From: Thermovibrio ammonificans HB-1
GTDB taxonomy: Bacteria; Aquificota; Aquificia; Desulfurobacteriales; Desulfurobacteriaceae
NCBI RefSeq assembly: GCF_000185805.1
Contig: NC_014926.1
Coordinates: 638,418 to 702,417, forward strand
Length of the DNA: 64,000 bases
Direction of reading: 5' to 3'
The notes under the pieces: model-generated
The model's database searches: none
The model's input: the letters and a program-made list of their open reading frames with translations, nothing else
What the model was told of the DNA's origin: nothing
Shown: positions 15,003 to 22,875 of the stretch, piece by piece
How the letters are laid out: every line of letters starts with the position of its first letter
How positions within the stretch are numbered: the stretch's first letter is position 1
Program-made: the position numbers and the translations under genes

Positions 15003-15924
15003 TGCAGGCAACAAAGTGGCCCGGCTCCACCTCTACCGGCTCCATATCGTAGCTCAGACACTCGGGCCTTCTGGCCGGGCACCTGCTGTAAAACGGACAC
15101 CCCCCTTCCGGCTCTTCACCTGTCGGCTCGGGGATTTCCCCCTTTACCGGCGGAATGCTCTCCTTTAAGAGTTTGGTGTAGTGGTGGGCGGTTGAGCAGA
15201 GAACCTGCTCCTTTGAGCCTCTCTCCACCACGAACCCTTTGTACATAACGGCAACCGAGTCGCTGATTGCCGACACCACGGGAATTGAGTGGGAGATAAA
15301 AAAGTAAGAGAGGCCGAGCTCTTCCTGCAACCTTAAAAAGAGGTTAACAATTTGGGCCTGAACCGAAACGTCGAGTGCCGAGGTCGGCTCGTCTGCAACG
15401 ATAACCTCTGGCTGGAGGGCAACGGCCCTGGCTATGGCAACCCGCTGCTTTTGGCCCCCCGAGAGCTGATGGGGGTAGCGCTCTGCATAGTCTTCGGGCA
15501 GCCCCACTTGGGTAAGGAGCTCCCGGGCGCGGTTTAAAAGCTCCTTCTTTTGGAGCCGGTAGTTTACCTTTAACCCCTCGGTTACGATTTCCCACACCTT
15601 CATACGGGGGTTGAGGGAGCTTTGGGGGTTCTGGAAAACCGCCTGCACGTTTACCCTGTACTCCCTGTACTCCCTGCCCCGGAGGTTTCCGATGTCTTTG
15701 CCCTTGTAAAGCACCCTGCCCTTTGTGGGCTTTTCAAGGTCGAGGAGGAGCTTCCCCAGCGTAGACTTCCCGCAGCCGCTCTCTCCTATGACTCCAAGCG
15801 TTTTACCCCCCTCAACCGTTACGGAGACTTTCCGAAGGGCCGGAAACCACCGGGTAACCCTGCCCAGCAGGTTCCTCTTTACCGGGAAGAGCTTGTAAAC
15901 CCTCTCGGCCTTTAGAATCTCCAT
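14989..15924 (-). CDS. Oligopeptide/dipeptide ABC transporter ATP-binding protein (DppF/OppF type)
   Basis: A 311-residue ATPase of the peptide/nickel ABC importer family. Walker A GESGCGKST (47-55), signature LSGGQKQR (154-161), Walker B VIVADEPTSALD (174-185). The C-terminal extension has four cysteines, C276, C282, C289 and C307. They are spaced C-x5-C-x6-C-x17-C as in peptide ABC ATPases whose C-terminal domain carries a 4Fe-4S cluster. No permease or binding protein gene is adjacent, so the rest of the transporter is encoded elsewhere. The ATG overlaps the panB stop as TGATG. Confidence 0.9.
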   Translation of the reverse strand: MEILKAERVYKLFPVKRNLLGRVTRWFPALRKVSVTVEGGKTLGVIGESGCGKSTLGKLLLDLEKPTKGRVLYKGKDIGNLRGREYREYRVNVQAVFQNPQSSLNPRMKVWEIVTEGLKVNYRLQKKELLNRARELLTQVGLPEDYAERYPHQLSGGQKQRVAIARAVALQPEVIVADEPTSALDVSVQAQIVNLFLRLQEELGLSYFFISHSIPVVSAISDSVAVMYKGFVVERGSKEQVLCSTAHHYTKLLKESIPPVKGEIPEPTGEEPEGGCPFYSRCPARRPECLSYDMEPVEVEPGHFVACINPV

Positions 15925-16718
15925 CAGTACGAGTGCTCCTCTCCCGGGAACTTGCCCTCTTGAACCTCTTTTATGAAGCTCTTTACCGCCTCTTCGGCCT
16001 CCCTACCCAGCTCGGCGTAGCGCTTTACAAACTTGGGCTTGAAATCTGTGAACAGGCCTACAAGGTCGTGGAAAACGAGAACCTGTCCGTCGCAGAAAGG
16101 GCCGGCTCCTATTCCTATGGTTGGAATGGAGAGGCTTTCGGTTATCTCCTTTGCGAGGTCTGCGGGAATCTTCTCCAGGACTACTGCAACGGCCCCTGCC
16201 TCCTCTACGGCCTTTGCGTCTTCCAGGATTCTCACTCGCTCCTCTTTTGTTCTCCCCCTGAGCCTGTACCCGCCGTACAGGTTAACGCTCTGGGGTTGGA
16301 GGCCTACGTGCCCTATAACCGGTATTCCGGCCTCGGTGATGGCCCTTATAACGCCGGCCATCTCCTTGCCCCCTTCAACTTTTACGGCGTCGCACCCAGT
16401 CTCTTTAAGGGCCCTTCCGGCGTTTAAAACGGCGTCCCTCTCTCCCGTTTGGTACGAGAGGAAGGGCATGTCGAATATCACAAGAGCCCTCTCCCTTCCC
16501 CTTACAACCGCCTTGGTGTGGTGTATCATCTCCTCCATCGTTACCTGAACGGTTGAAGGGTAGCCGAGGGCAACCATGGCGAGGGAGTCGCCCACCAGTA
16601 TTGCATCTACGCCGGCCCTGTCTAAGAGCTTTGCCGTAAGGTAGTCGTAGGCGGTCAGAACCGTTATCTTCTCGCCTTTTCTCTTCTTCTCTGCCAGAGT
16701 GGCAACTGTAACCCTCAT
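15924..16718 (-). CDS. panB: 3-methyl-2-oxobutanoate hydroxymethyltransferase
   Basis: A 264-residue TIM-barrel enzyme that transfers a hydroxymethyl group from methylene-tetrahydrofolate to ketoisovalerate, the first committed step to pantothenate and coenzyme A. Motifs: LTAYDYLTAKLLDRAGVD at residue 21, VGDSLAMV at 42-49 (Mg ligand), VKVEGG near 113, GHVGLQPQSVN near 136, IGIGAGPFCDGQVLV near 202. Usual length. TAATG junction with rsgA upstream and TGATG with dppF downstream show a tight operon of functionally unrelated genes. Confidence 0.95.
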   Translation of the reverse strand: MRVTVATLAEKKRKGEKITVLTAYDYLTAKLLDRAGVDAILVGDSLAMVALGYPSTVQVTMEEMIHHTKAVVRGRERALVIFDMPFLSYQTGERDAVLNAGRALKETGCDAVKVEGGKEMAGVIRAITEAGIPVIGHVGLQPQSVNLYGGYRLRGRTKEERVRILEDAKAVEEAGAVAVVLEKIPADLAKEITESLSIPTIGIGAGPFCDGQVLVFHDLVGLFTDFKPKFVKRYAELGREAEEAVKSFIKEVQEGKFPGEEHSY

Positions 16719-17608
16719 TACTCCTCCTTACACACTTCAGAGAGCCAGGGCAGGTAAACCTTCAGCATCTTCAGGTAGCTCTTGAACCTCTCACAGGGAA
16801 TCTCACCCCTCTTTACCGCCTCCCTAACCTCACACCCTTCTTCCTCAAGGTGGAGGCAGTCGGAGAACCTGCACTGGTATCTGCCGAACTCGGGGAAGTG
16901 AAGCCTTACCTCTTCTCTTTCCATGAAGTTGAGGGCGTCTACCCTCGAGAATCCGGGGGCGTCTCCTATGAAGCCTCCCTCAAAGGGTATGAGCCGCACC
17001 TCCCTCGTTGTGTGGCGGCCCCTTTCGGTCTTCCTGCTCACCTGGCCGGTTCTGAGCTCTACCCCTGTGAGCTTCGATATGAGAGAGCTCTTTCCGACCC
17101 CCGAGGGGCCTGCAAATATGGAGGTCACCCCCTTTAGCTCCTCCCTCAGCTTTTTAAGCCCCTCTCCGGTTTCAACGCTTGCCGTTACTACCGGGTAGCC
17201 GGCGTTCCTATATATCTCAACCCAGCGGTTTAGCTCTTCCCTCTCTTTCGGGTCCAGAAGGTCTACCTTGTTGAAGACCACAACGGTGTCGAGCCCCAGA
17301 TGGTCGTAAACAACCAGAAGGTTGTCCAGGAGGAAGTTCTGAAACTCTGGGTTTTTAAGGGTCGAGACCACAACCACCTTATCTACGTTGGCTATAGGCG
17401 GCCTTACGAGCAGGTTTTTCCTCTCCTTTACCCTCTCTATGGCAAAGGTAGAACTGTCTACCACCCTTCCTTCTACGATGTCTCCGGCAAACACCTTCTC
17501 CTTCTTCCTGACCTTCCCCAGCGGAACACCCCTGAGCTCCCTTCCCTCTTCCGGAAGGTAAACCGTTATCTTCTGACCGGCTCTTTCGGTTACAATCCCT
17601 TCGGCCAT
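16718..17608 (-). CDS. rsgA: Ribosome small subunit-dependent GTPase A
   Basis: A 296-residue circularly permuted GTPase that checks late 30S assembly. Order of motifs is G4 NKVD (113-116), G1 GPSGVGKSS (167-175), G3 DAPG (216-219), as expected for the permuted fold. An OB-fold N-terminus precedes them and a zinc-binding tail follows (C246, C251, H253, C259). ATG start. A perfect TATAAT on the minus strand at 17640-17645, with only a poor -35, suggests transcription starts about 25 bases upstream. First gene of the rsgA-panB-dppF run. Confidence 0.94.
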   Translation of the reverse strand: MAEGIVTERAGQKITVYLPEEGRELRGVPLGKVRKKEKVFAGDIVEGRVVDSSTFAIERVKERKNLLVRPPIANVDKVVVVSTLKNPEFQNFLLDNLLVVYDHLGLDTVVVFNKVDLLDPKEREELNRWVEIYRNAGYPVVTASVETGEGLKKLREELKGVTSIFAGPSGVGKSSLISKLTGVELRTGQVSRKTERGRHTTREVRLIPFEGGFIGDAPGFSRVDALNFMEREEVRLHFPEFGRYQCRFSDCLHLEEEGCEVREAVKRGEIPCERFKSYLKMLKVYLPWLSEVCKEE

Positions 17609-17662
17609 CTATCCCCTTCTCCTGGTTGAGGTTTTGTAAATTATACGCTCGGGAGGTTCAAA

Positions 17663-17956
17663 ATGGTTGAGAAAACCGGCATAACAGATAAGGAAGAGGT
17701 TTTCAGAAGGCTCAGAGAGGAGGGCTACACGAACCTCTACGTTTGGAGCGACTCTCCGGGCACTTTCTACGACTGGCACACCCACCCGTTTAACGAGGTG
17801 CGCTGGGTGCTCTCGGGGAGGATAACTATGGGAACCCGAGAAGGGGTTGTTACCCTTGGGCCCGGAGATAGACTCGAGGTTCCGGCCGGAACGGAGCACT
17901 GGGCCGAAGTGGGGCCTGAAGGGGTGACCTACGTGTGTGGCAGTAAGTTGGAGTAA
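17663..17956 (+). CDS. Small cupin-domain protein
   Basis: A 97-residue single-domain cupin. Metal-site residues fit the cupin motifs: H39, H41 and E45 (DWHTHPFNEVRWVLSG) and H79 (PAGTEHW). The glycine-rich turn TLGPGDRLEVP connects them. Cupins of this size range from enzymes to sugar or metal sensors; no specific role can be assigned. ATG with GGGAGG eight bases upstream. Divergent from rsgA across a 54-base gap and convergent with the aldolase gene. Confidence 0.8.
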   Translation: MVEKTGITDKEEVFRRLREEGYTNLYVWSDSPGTFYDWHTHPFNEVRWVLSGRITMGTREGVVTLGPGDRLEVPAGTEHWAEVGPEGVTYVCGSKLE

Positions 17957-17957
17957 A

Positions 17958-17978
17958 GGGGGAGCGGGAAGCTCCCCC
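17958..17978. terminator. Hairpin between convergent cupin and aldolase genes
   Basis: GGGGGAGC-GGGAA-GCTCCCCC, eight base pairs with a 5-base loop, right after the cupin stop and six bases from the aldolase stop. T content after the stem is modest on both strands, so it is probably a shared, imperfect terminator. Confidence 0.6.
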
Positions 17979-17983
17979 GTATC

Positions 17984-19363
17984 TTATTCGGGCTGTTTCT
18001 TGTAGATTTTCACAGGCTTAACGTACCTGTTTACAACCTCTTTTGTATCAAAAACTCCTAACTGGTCGAAGAGGAAGTGAAACTTCTCCAGCAGGGCGTC
18101 GAGCATAGGCCTTTTTACATCGTGGGGCAGGTCCCAAAAGGCCTTCTTGAACTTACCGAACGCCTTCTTCCTGGTTTTGTAGATGAATTGCTGCTCAGTC
18201 CAGCCCTCCTTCCACTCGTTCTTGAGCTCGGTCTTGAGCCAGTTGTAGATTTCCTGCTTAAAGTCTTCGGGCAGGTACTCGTAGATGATGTTCTGGAATC
18301 CGGTTGCAAGGTGTATCTCTGCAGTTTTAACCTCGGGGAACTTGTGGAACAGCTCGTCGGGGAGTGTTGAAGCTCCGTGCTGAACTGCACCGGCCATCTG
18401 GTACTTCTTGCGGGCAATCTCCCCTATAGACTCAAGAACGGAGAAGTCCAGCTTAACCTCTGCAACCCTACCGTCGGGCAAAGGGATACCTCCGTGCTCT
18501 GTTCCCGTTTGAACGGAGATTTTGCTTATGTGGGGCAGGTTCTCGCCGTACTTGCGAAGCTCTTCGAGGTAACCCTCCATAAAGGCCTCAAACTCCTCGG
18601 GAGTAGAGTTCTTACCGCCGATGTGGCCTATCTCACCGCCTACCGATACCGTTACCCCTTCGGGCTCTATCTCCCTGATGTAGGCGGTCATCTTCGCGGT
18701 GTTCAGGTAGTTGTGGAGCTGCTGCTCCTTAAGGGTCGGCTTGGAGTAGTCGACGAGGGTGGAGGGGTCGATGTCGATGTTGAAGAAGTCCGCCTCTATG
18801 GCCTCCTTTGTGAGGGCCTTTATGCTCTCGAGCTCCTTTTCGGGGTTTTCAAAGTAACGCTTGGCGTTGAACTGGAAGTGGTCTCCCTGGATAAACACAG
18901 GCCCTTCAAAACCCTCCTTTATTGCTGCTGCAAGTGCACAGGCGGTATACTCGGCAGGGCGCTGGTCGGTGTAGCCGATTTCGGACTTTGCGATTTCGAG
19001 GATGAAGGCTCTAACGTTTTTGTCAACTGCCACTTTGAAAATCTGTCTCATAACGTCGTAGGTCATACCCCTTATATTCATGGCGGGAACGGTAAACCAC
19101 TTATCAATCTCCTCGTTTGCCATCCCCTTTGTGTAAAGGTCGTGAATGGAGGCCGGAACTATGTTGAGCTCAAGGGCGATAGCCCTTATGAGCCACCTTG
19201 CGAGCTCTTTGGCCTTCTCGTCGCCGAATACGGCCGTGTAGATGAGGTCGTCTATGAGCTCGCCCCGAACCTTTTCCGCGTCGAGAACGTTAACTCTGTC
19301 CTCTTTGAGCTCCACAACGCCCTGGGTTCTCGCCTTTATATCCTCTACAGAGAGCGTTTTCAT
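17984..19363 (-). CDS. Class II fructose-bisphosphate aldolase family protein, long form
   Basis: A 459-residue protein of the class II (zinc) aldolase superfamily, which cleaves or makes fructose-1,6-bisphosphate. Family motifs appear in order: IQGDHFQFN (158-166, catalytic Asp and zinc His), FFNIDIDPSTLVD (193-205), SVGGEIGHIGG (240-250), VQTGTEHGGIP (284-294) and GAVQHGAST (325-333). It is about 100 residues longer than ordinary FbaA (about 340-360). The N-terminal part is helical and extended, and the C-terminus adds a helix-rich segment with many aromatic and basic residues. Sugar specificity (fructose or tagatose bisphosphate) is not certain. ATG after GGAGGGACCC. Confidence 0.75.
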   Translation of the reverse strand: MKTLSVEDIKARTQGVVELKEDRVNVLDAEKVRGELIDDLIYTAVFGDEKAKELARWLIRAIALELNIVPASIHDLYTKGMANEEIDKWFTVPAMNIRGMTYDVMRQIFKVAVDKNVRAFILEIAKSEIGYTDQRPAEYTACALAAAIKEGFEGPVFIQGDHFQFNAKRYFENPEKELESIKALTKEAIEADFFNIDIDPSTLVDYSKPTLKEQQLHNYLNTAKMTAYIREIEPEGVTVSVGGEIGHIGGKNSTPEEFEAFMEGYLEELRKYGENLPHISKISVQTGTEHGGIPLPDGRVAEVKLDFSVLESIGEIARKKYQMAGAVQHGASTLPDELFHKFPEVKTAEIHLATGFQNIIYEYLPEDFKQEIYNWLKTELKNEWKEGWTEQQFIYKTRKKAFGKFKKAFWDLPHDVKRPMLDALLEKFHFLFDQLGVFDTKEVVNRYVKPVKIYKKQPE

Positions 19364-19430
19364 GGGTCCCTCCTATAGTTTTTGTTCTGGAATTTTATCA
19401 GCTTCCCGATTGGTTAAAATAGCCTACACT

Positions 19431-20174
19431 ATGGTGAGGCTGCTTCTGCTTTTCCTTGCTCTCCTGTTCGCAGGCTGCGGTTCTGCACCGGAGAGGCGGG
19501 TTGTTGTTGTTCCCGGCTATCCGCCGGCCCGCTACGGTAAGGTTCCGGTAAAGCCGAAGAAGTGTAAGTACACCTATACCGTAAAGGGTAAGACCTACTG
19601 CGTAAGGCGCAGTGCAAGGGGGTTCGTTCAGGTCGGCATAGCCTCTTGGTACGGTCCGGGATTTCACGGCAGCAGAACTGCGAGCGGCGAAGTTTACAAC
19701 ATGTTTAAGCTGACTGCTGCCCACAAGACCCTTCCGCTTGGCACCTACGTTAGAGTTATCAACCTTGAGAACGGCAGGAGCGTTATCGTTAAGATTAACG
19801 ACAGGGGGCCCTTCGTTCCGGGTAGGATAATCGACCTCTCCTACGCGGCGGCAAAACGCTTAGGAATGCTGAAAAAGGGAACGGCGAAGGTTAAGATAGT
19901 TGCCCTGGGAAGGCGCGTAGACGGCCGCTATCTGCCGGAGAACTACTACAGGGGACACTTCTACGTTCAGGTGGGAGCCTTCAGGAACAAGCTCAACGCC
20001 TACAGGTTTAAGTGGAGTGTTTTCAGGCGCTACAGGCTCAGCGTTAGGGTTGTTAGGCTGAAGGGTTTCTACAGGGTTTTGGTGGGTCCCGTCGGCAGTT
20101 ATAAGAAGGCCCTTGCCCTCAAACGGTGGCTCAGAGGTAGAGGCCTTTCCGGTTCGTTCATTATCAACTTGTGA
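19431..20174 (+). CDS. rlpA: RlpA-family septal lipoprotein with SPOR domain
   Basis: A 247-residue outer-membrane lipoprotein. Signal peptide with lipobox LFAGC (Cys16). The double-psi beta-barrel RlpA domain spans about residues 66-150, with GIASWYGPGFHGSRTASGE and INDRGPFVPGRIIDLS, including the conserved catalytic-type Asp in the latter. The C-terminal SPOR domain (about 175-247) binds denuded glycan at division sites. Family members are lytic transglycosylases acting on stripped peptidoglycan. Very basic protein. I chose the ATG that starts the lipoprotein signal; the frame extends upstream but has no signal peptide there. Confidence 0.9.
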   Translation: MVRLLLLFLALLFAGCGSAPERRVVVVPGYPPARYGKVPVKPKKCKYTYTVKGKTYCVRRSARGFVQVGIASWYGPGFHGSRTASGEVYNMFKLTAAHKTLPLGTYVRVINLENGRSVIVKINDRGPFVPGRIIDLSYAAAKRLGMLKKGTAKVKIVALGRRVDGRYLPENYYRGHFYVQVGAFRNKLNAYRFKWSVFRRYRLSVRVVRLKGFYRVLVGPVGSYKKALALKRWLRGRGLSGSFIINL

Positions 20175-21742
20175 GGTGGAAGGTGGTTGTTCTGAAACCC
20201 TTTGATACCCTTGACCTCCCCTCGGAGACTTTTGATGCGGTTATTTTCGGAAGCGGTGCCGCAGGGCTTTCCTGTGCAATTGCCCTTGAAAGCTTGGGAC
20301 TCAGGTGTGTGGTTCTGACCAAGGCCCTTGCAACCGATTCTTCTACCTCCCTTGCTCAAGGAGGGGTTGCCGTAGCCCTTTCCCGGGAAGACTCTCCCGA
20401 CCTACACTTTAAGGATACCGTTAAGGCAGGTGCAGGTCTTGTTGATAGGAAGAGTGCCCGTATTCTCGTTGAGGAAGGGGTTAAGAGGGTCATAGAGCTT
20501 CTCCGCTACGGCGCCCGTTTTGAAACCGACCCGAAAGGGCTTTTAAAGTTCACCAGGGAGGCCGCCCACTCGGTTGCCCGCATCCTCTACTACAGGGATA
20601 AAACCGGAGAAGAGGTAGAGAGGGTTTTGCTTTCGGCTTACGGGGGCGAGATACGGGAGTTTGTGGCCCTCAGGGAGTTGGTTGTTAAAGACGGCAGATG
20701 TTACGGTGCCGTTGTAGAGGAAGATGGGCACTTAAAGGTTTACTACGCTCCCGTTACCCTTATTGCAACAGGCGGGGCGGCGGGGCTCTACCTTAAGAAC
20801 ACCAACCCTCCAACCTCGACCGGAGACGGCATAGCTGTGGCCCTCCGTTACGGTGCCGAGCTTCAAGACCTTGAGTTCGTTCAGTTCCACCCAACCGCCT
20901 ACTGCGACGCCGACGGCTGTTTCCTCATTTCCGAGGCGGTTAGGGGCGAAGGGGCGGTTCTGATAGACCGTCACGGCCGCAGGTTTATGGGCGACTACCA
21001 CAGCCTTTGGGAGCTTGCCCCCCGCGACGTTGTTACCCGAGCCATAGAGACCCAAAGGCGCATAACCGGCGGAGATGTTTACCTTGATTTTCGCCCTATA
21101 AAGAAGAAGGGTATAGACATCTACGAGCGCTTCCCCACTATTACCACCCGCCTCCTTGAAAGGGGAATAGACCCCAAAAAGGAGCCGGTTCCCGTTACGC
21201 CGGTTGCTCACTACTACATAGGCGGTATAAAGGTTGATACCTTCGGTAGGACCACCCTTGAGGGGCTCTTTGCCGCCGGAGAGGCCGCCTGCACCGGAGT
21301 CCACGGTGCAAACAGGCTTGCGAGCAACTCCCTGCTCGAGTGTCTGGTTTTCGGTAACAGGGCCGCCTACGGTATGTTTAGGGACTGGCGCTACCTGAGG
21401 TTAAACTTCTCGGAGGTGAGGGTAAAGGGTGAGCCCTTTTCTCCCAAGCACGATAGGGAGTATCCCCTTGAAGAGGTTAAAAGGGTTATGTGGGAGAAAG
21501 TGGGGATATTCCGCAGTGCGGAGTCCCTAACCGCCGCGATAGACGGCCTCTCTAAGGTGGCCTCCTCGAGGTCCGGTTGGCTGGTTCGTAACGCTGCGGT
21601 TTTGGCGCTTGCCGTTGCCACAAGCGCCATGAGGCGGGAGGAGAGCCGCGGAGGCCACTACAGAACCGACTTTCCCTACGAGAGGGAAGAGCTTCGCCGC
21701 CACAGCTCTTTCAGCCTTGAAGACCTTAAGAGGCTCCTTTAA
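20171..21742 (+). CDS. nadB: L-aspartate oxidase
   Basis: A 523-residue FAD enzyme that oxidises aspartate to iminoaspartate, the first step of NAD synthesis with NadA. FAD-binding GSGAAGLSCAI at 27-37; SSTSLAQGGVAVAL near residue 58; LEFVQFHPTA near 236 (substrate loop shared with fumarate reductase); GEAACTGVHGANRLASNSLL near 371. C-terminal helical domain present. GTG start overlaps the rlpA stop (GTGA). A second GTG four codons on, after AGGTGGAAGG, is possible. It ends 17 bases inside convergent dapE. Confidence 0.92.
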   Translation: MRWKVVVLKPFDTLDLPSETFDAVIFGSGAAGLSCAIALESLGLRCVVLTKALATDSSTSLAQGGVAVALSREDSPDLHFKDTVKAGAGLVDRKSARILVEEGVKRVIELLRYGARFETDPKGLLKFTREAAHSVARILYYRDKTGEEVERVLLSAYGGEIREFVALRELVVKDGRCYGAVVEEDGHLKVYYAPVTLIATGGAAGLYLKNTNPPTSTGDGIAVALRYGAELQDLEFVQFHPTAYCDADGCFLISEAVRGEGAVLIDRHGRRFMGDYHSLWELAPRDVVTRAIETQRRITGGDVYLDFRPIKKKGIDIYERFPTITTRLLERGIDPKKEPVPVTPVAHYYIGGIKVDTFGRTTLEGLFAAGEAACTGVHGANRLASNSLLECLVFGNRAAYGMFRDWRYLRLNFSEVRVKGEPFSPKHDREYPLEEVKRVMWEKVGIFRSAESLTAAIDGLSKVASSRSGWLVRNAAVLALAVATSAMRREESRGGHYRTDFPYEREELRRHSSFSLEDLKRLL

Positions 21743-22790
21743 AGAGGAACTCCCCGAGCATTCTGTAGCACTCCTTTACCTTCTCGAGCTCCACCCACTC
21801 GTCTACCTGGTGGGCCTGGTGAGGCTGACCGGGTCCGAAGTTTACTGCGTCTATGCCGTGGCTTGAGAGCTGGGCAACATCGGTCCAGGCCTGTTTCGGC
21901 TCAACTTTTACCTTAAACCGACTCAAGAACTCCCTCAGCACCGGGTTATCGGTGCAAGGCCTTGCTGCCGGGGAGAGGTCTGTAAACGTAACTTCGGCTC
22001 CGAACCTCTCTCCGAGCTCTTTCAGCTCCTTTTGGGCCTCCTCTAAGCTCTTTGTGGGCGAGAAGCGGTAGTTAAGGTTGAGCCGGAAGCTCTCGGGTAT
22101 GATGTTCCTTCCCCCCTCAAACTCCGCCATTGTGGCGTTCAGAACCTCGTAGTAGGTGAGTCCTCCAACTGTGTAGGGCTTGGGCTTTAGCTCGCTCAGG
22201 AACTTAAGGAGCGGCCAGCTCTTGTGGATGGCGTTTTCGCCCTGCCACGGCCTTGCAGAGTGGGCCCTTTTCCCCTTGAAGGTGAACCAGGCGTGTATGA
22301 CCCCCAAACACCCCACCTGAACCGTGTTATCTGTTGGCTCGAGGACAAATGCGAAGTCGATTTTCGAAAGAAGCTCTTTCCACTTTTTAAAAAGGGGCTG
22401 GAGGCCGTTCTCCCTGTAGGGTCCCTCCTCCTTTTCGTAGAGTATGAAAAAGAGGTTAAACCTGCTTTCGGCCTCTTTAAGGTCTTGGGCAATTTTCAGG
22501 ATAACCGCGTCTCCGGCTTTCATATCGCTGGCCCCAAGGCCGTAGAGCTTACCGTTTTCTACTTTTCCGGTTTTGCTGTTCGGAACATCTACCGTATCTA
22601 AGTGGCCCACAAGGGCTACGGTTCTCTTCTCCGGGTTAATTTCGGTATGGGCAACCAGCGTATTGTTCTCCCTGATAACCTTCAGCTTCGGGTTCCCGCT
22701 CAGCTCCTTTTCACAGTAGTCGGCAATCTCTTTTTCGTTTCCGTAAACGGATGGAATGGAGATTAGCTTTTCTAACAAGTTTATAACCAT
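21726..22790 (-). CDS. dapE: Succinyl-diaminopimelate desuccinylase-type M20 peptidase
   Basis: A 354-residue zinc aminoacylase of family M20, best matching the DapE form found in Actinobacteria and some deep-branching bacteria. DapE releases succinate from N-succinyl-diaminopimelate in lysine and peptidoglycan precursor synthesis. Metal and catalytic residues: GHLDTVDVP (H63, D65), GASDMKAGD (D89), the Glu pair in YEKEEGPYRENG (about 121-122), EPTD and the late His in PGQPHQAHQVDEW. ATG about ten bases after AGGAGG. Divergent from the AT-rich Csx1 gene. Confidence 0.85.
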   Translation of the reverse strand: MVINLLEKLISIPSVYGNEKEIADYCEKELSGNPKLKVIRENNTLVAHTEINPEKRTVALVGHLDTVDVPNSKTGKVENGKLYGLGASDMKAGDAVILKIAQDLKEAESRFNLFFILYEKEEGPYRENGLQPLFKKWKELLSKIDFAFVLEPTDNTVQVGCLGVIHAWFTFKGKRAHSARPWQGENAIHKSWPLLKFLSELKPKPYTVGGLTYYEVLNATMAEFEGGRNIIPESFRLNLNYRFSPTKSLEEAQKELKELGERFGAEVTFTDLSPAARPCTDNPVLREFLSRFKVKVEPKQAWTDVAQLSSHGIDAVNFGPGQPHQAHQVDEWVELEKVKECYRMLGEFLFKGAS

Positions 22791-22806
22791 AAATCCTCCT
22801 TTAGAC

Positions 22807-22834
22807 TTGTGTTTGATTTAATTAAGTATAAAAT
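22807..22834 (+). promoter_or_regulatory. Possible promoter of the Csx1-type gene
   Basis: TTGTGT, 16-base spacer, TAAAAT in an AT-rich gap; transcript start would be near 22841, about 35 bases before the ATG. The -35 is weak. On the other strand TTAGGT-N16-TATACT could drive dapE. Confidence 0.35.
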
Positions 22835-22875
22835 CTAATTTTAAAAACCTAACCTATAGAGTTATAGGGGTGGTG

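Noticed and set aside
18377-19378. 333-residue open frame opposite the aldolase gene
   Set aside because: Antisense shadow of a well-supported gene; leucine/valine/tyrosine-rich composition typical of a complementary frame, no ribosome site and no family motifs.
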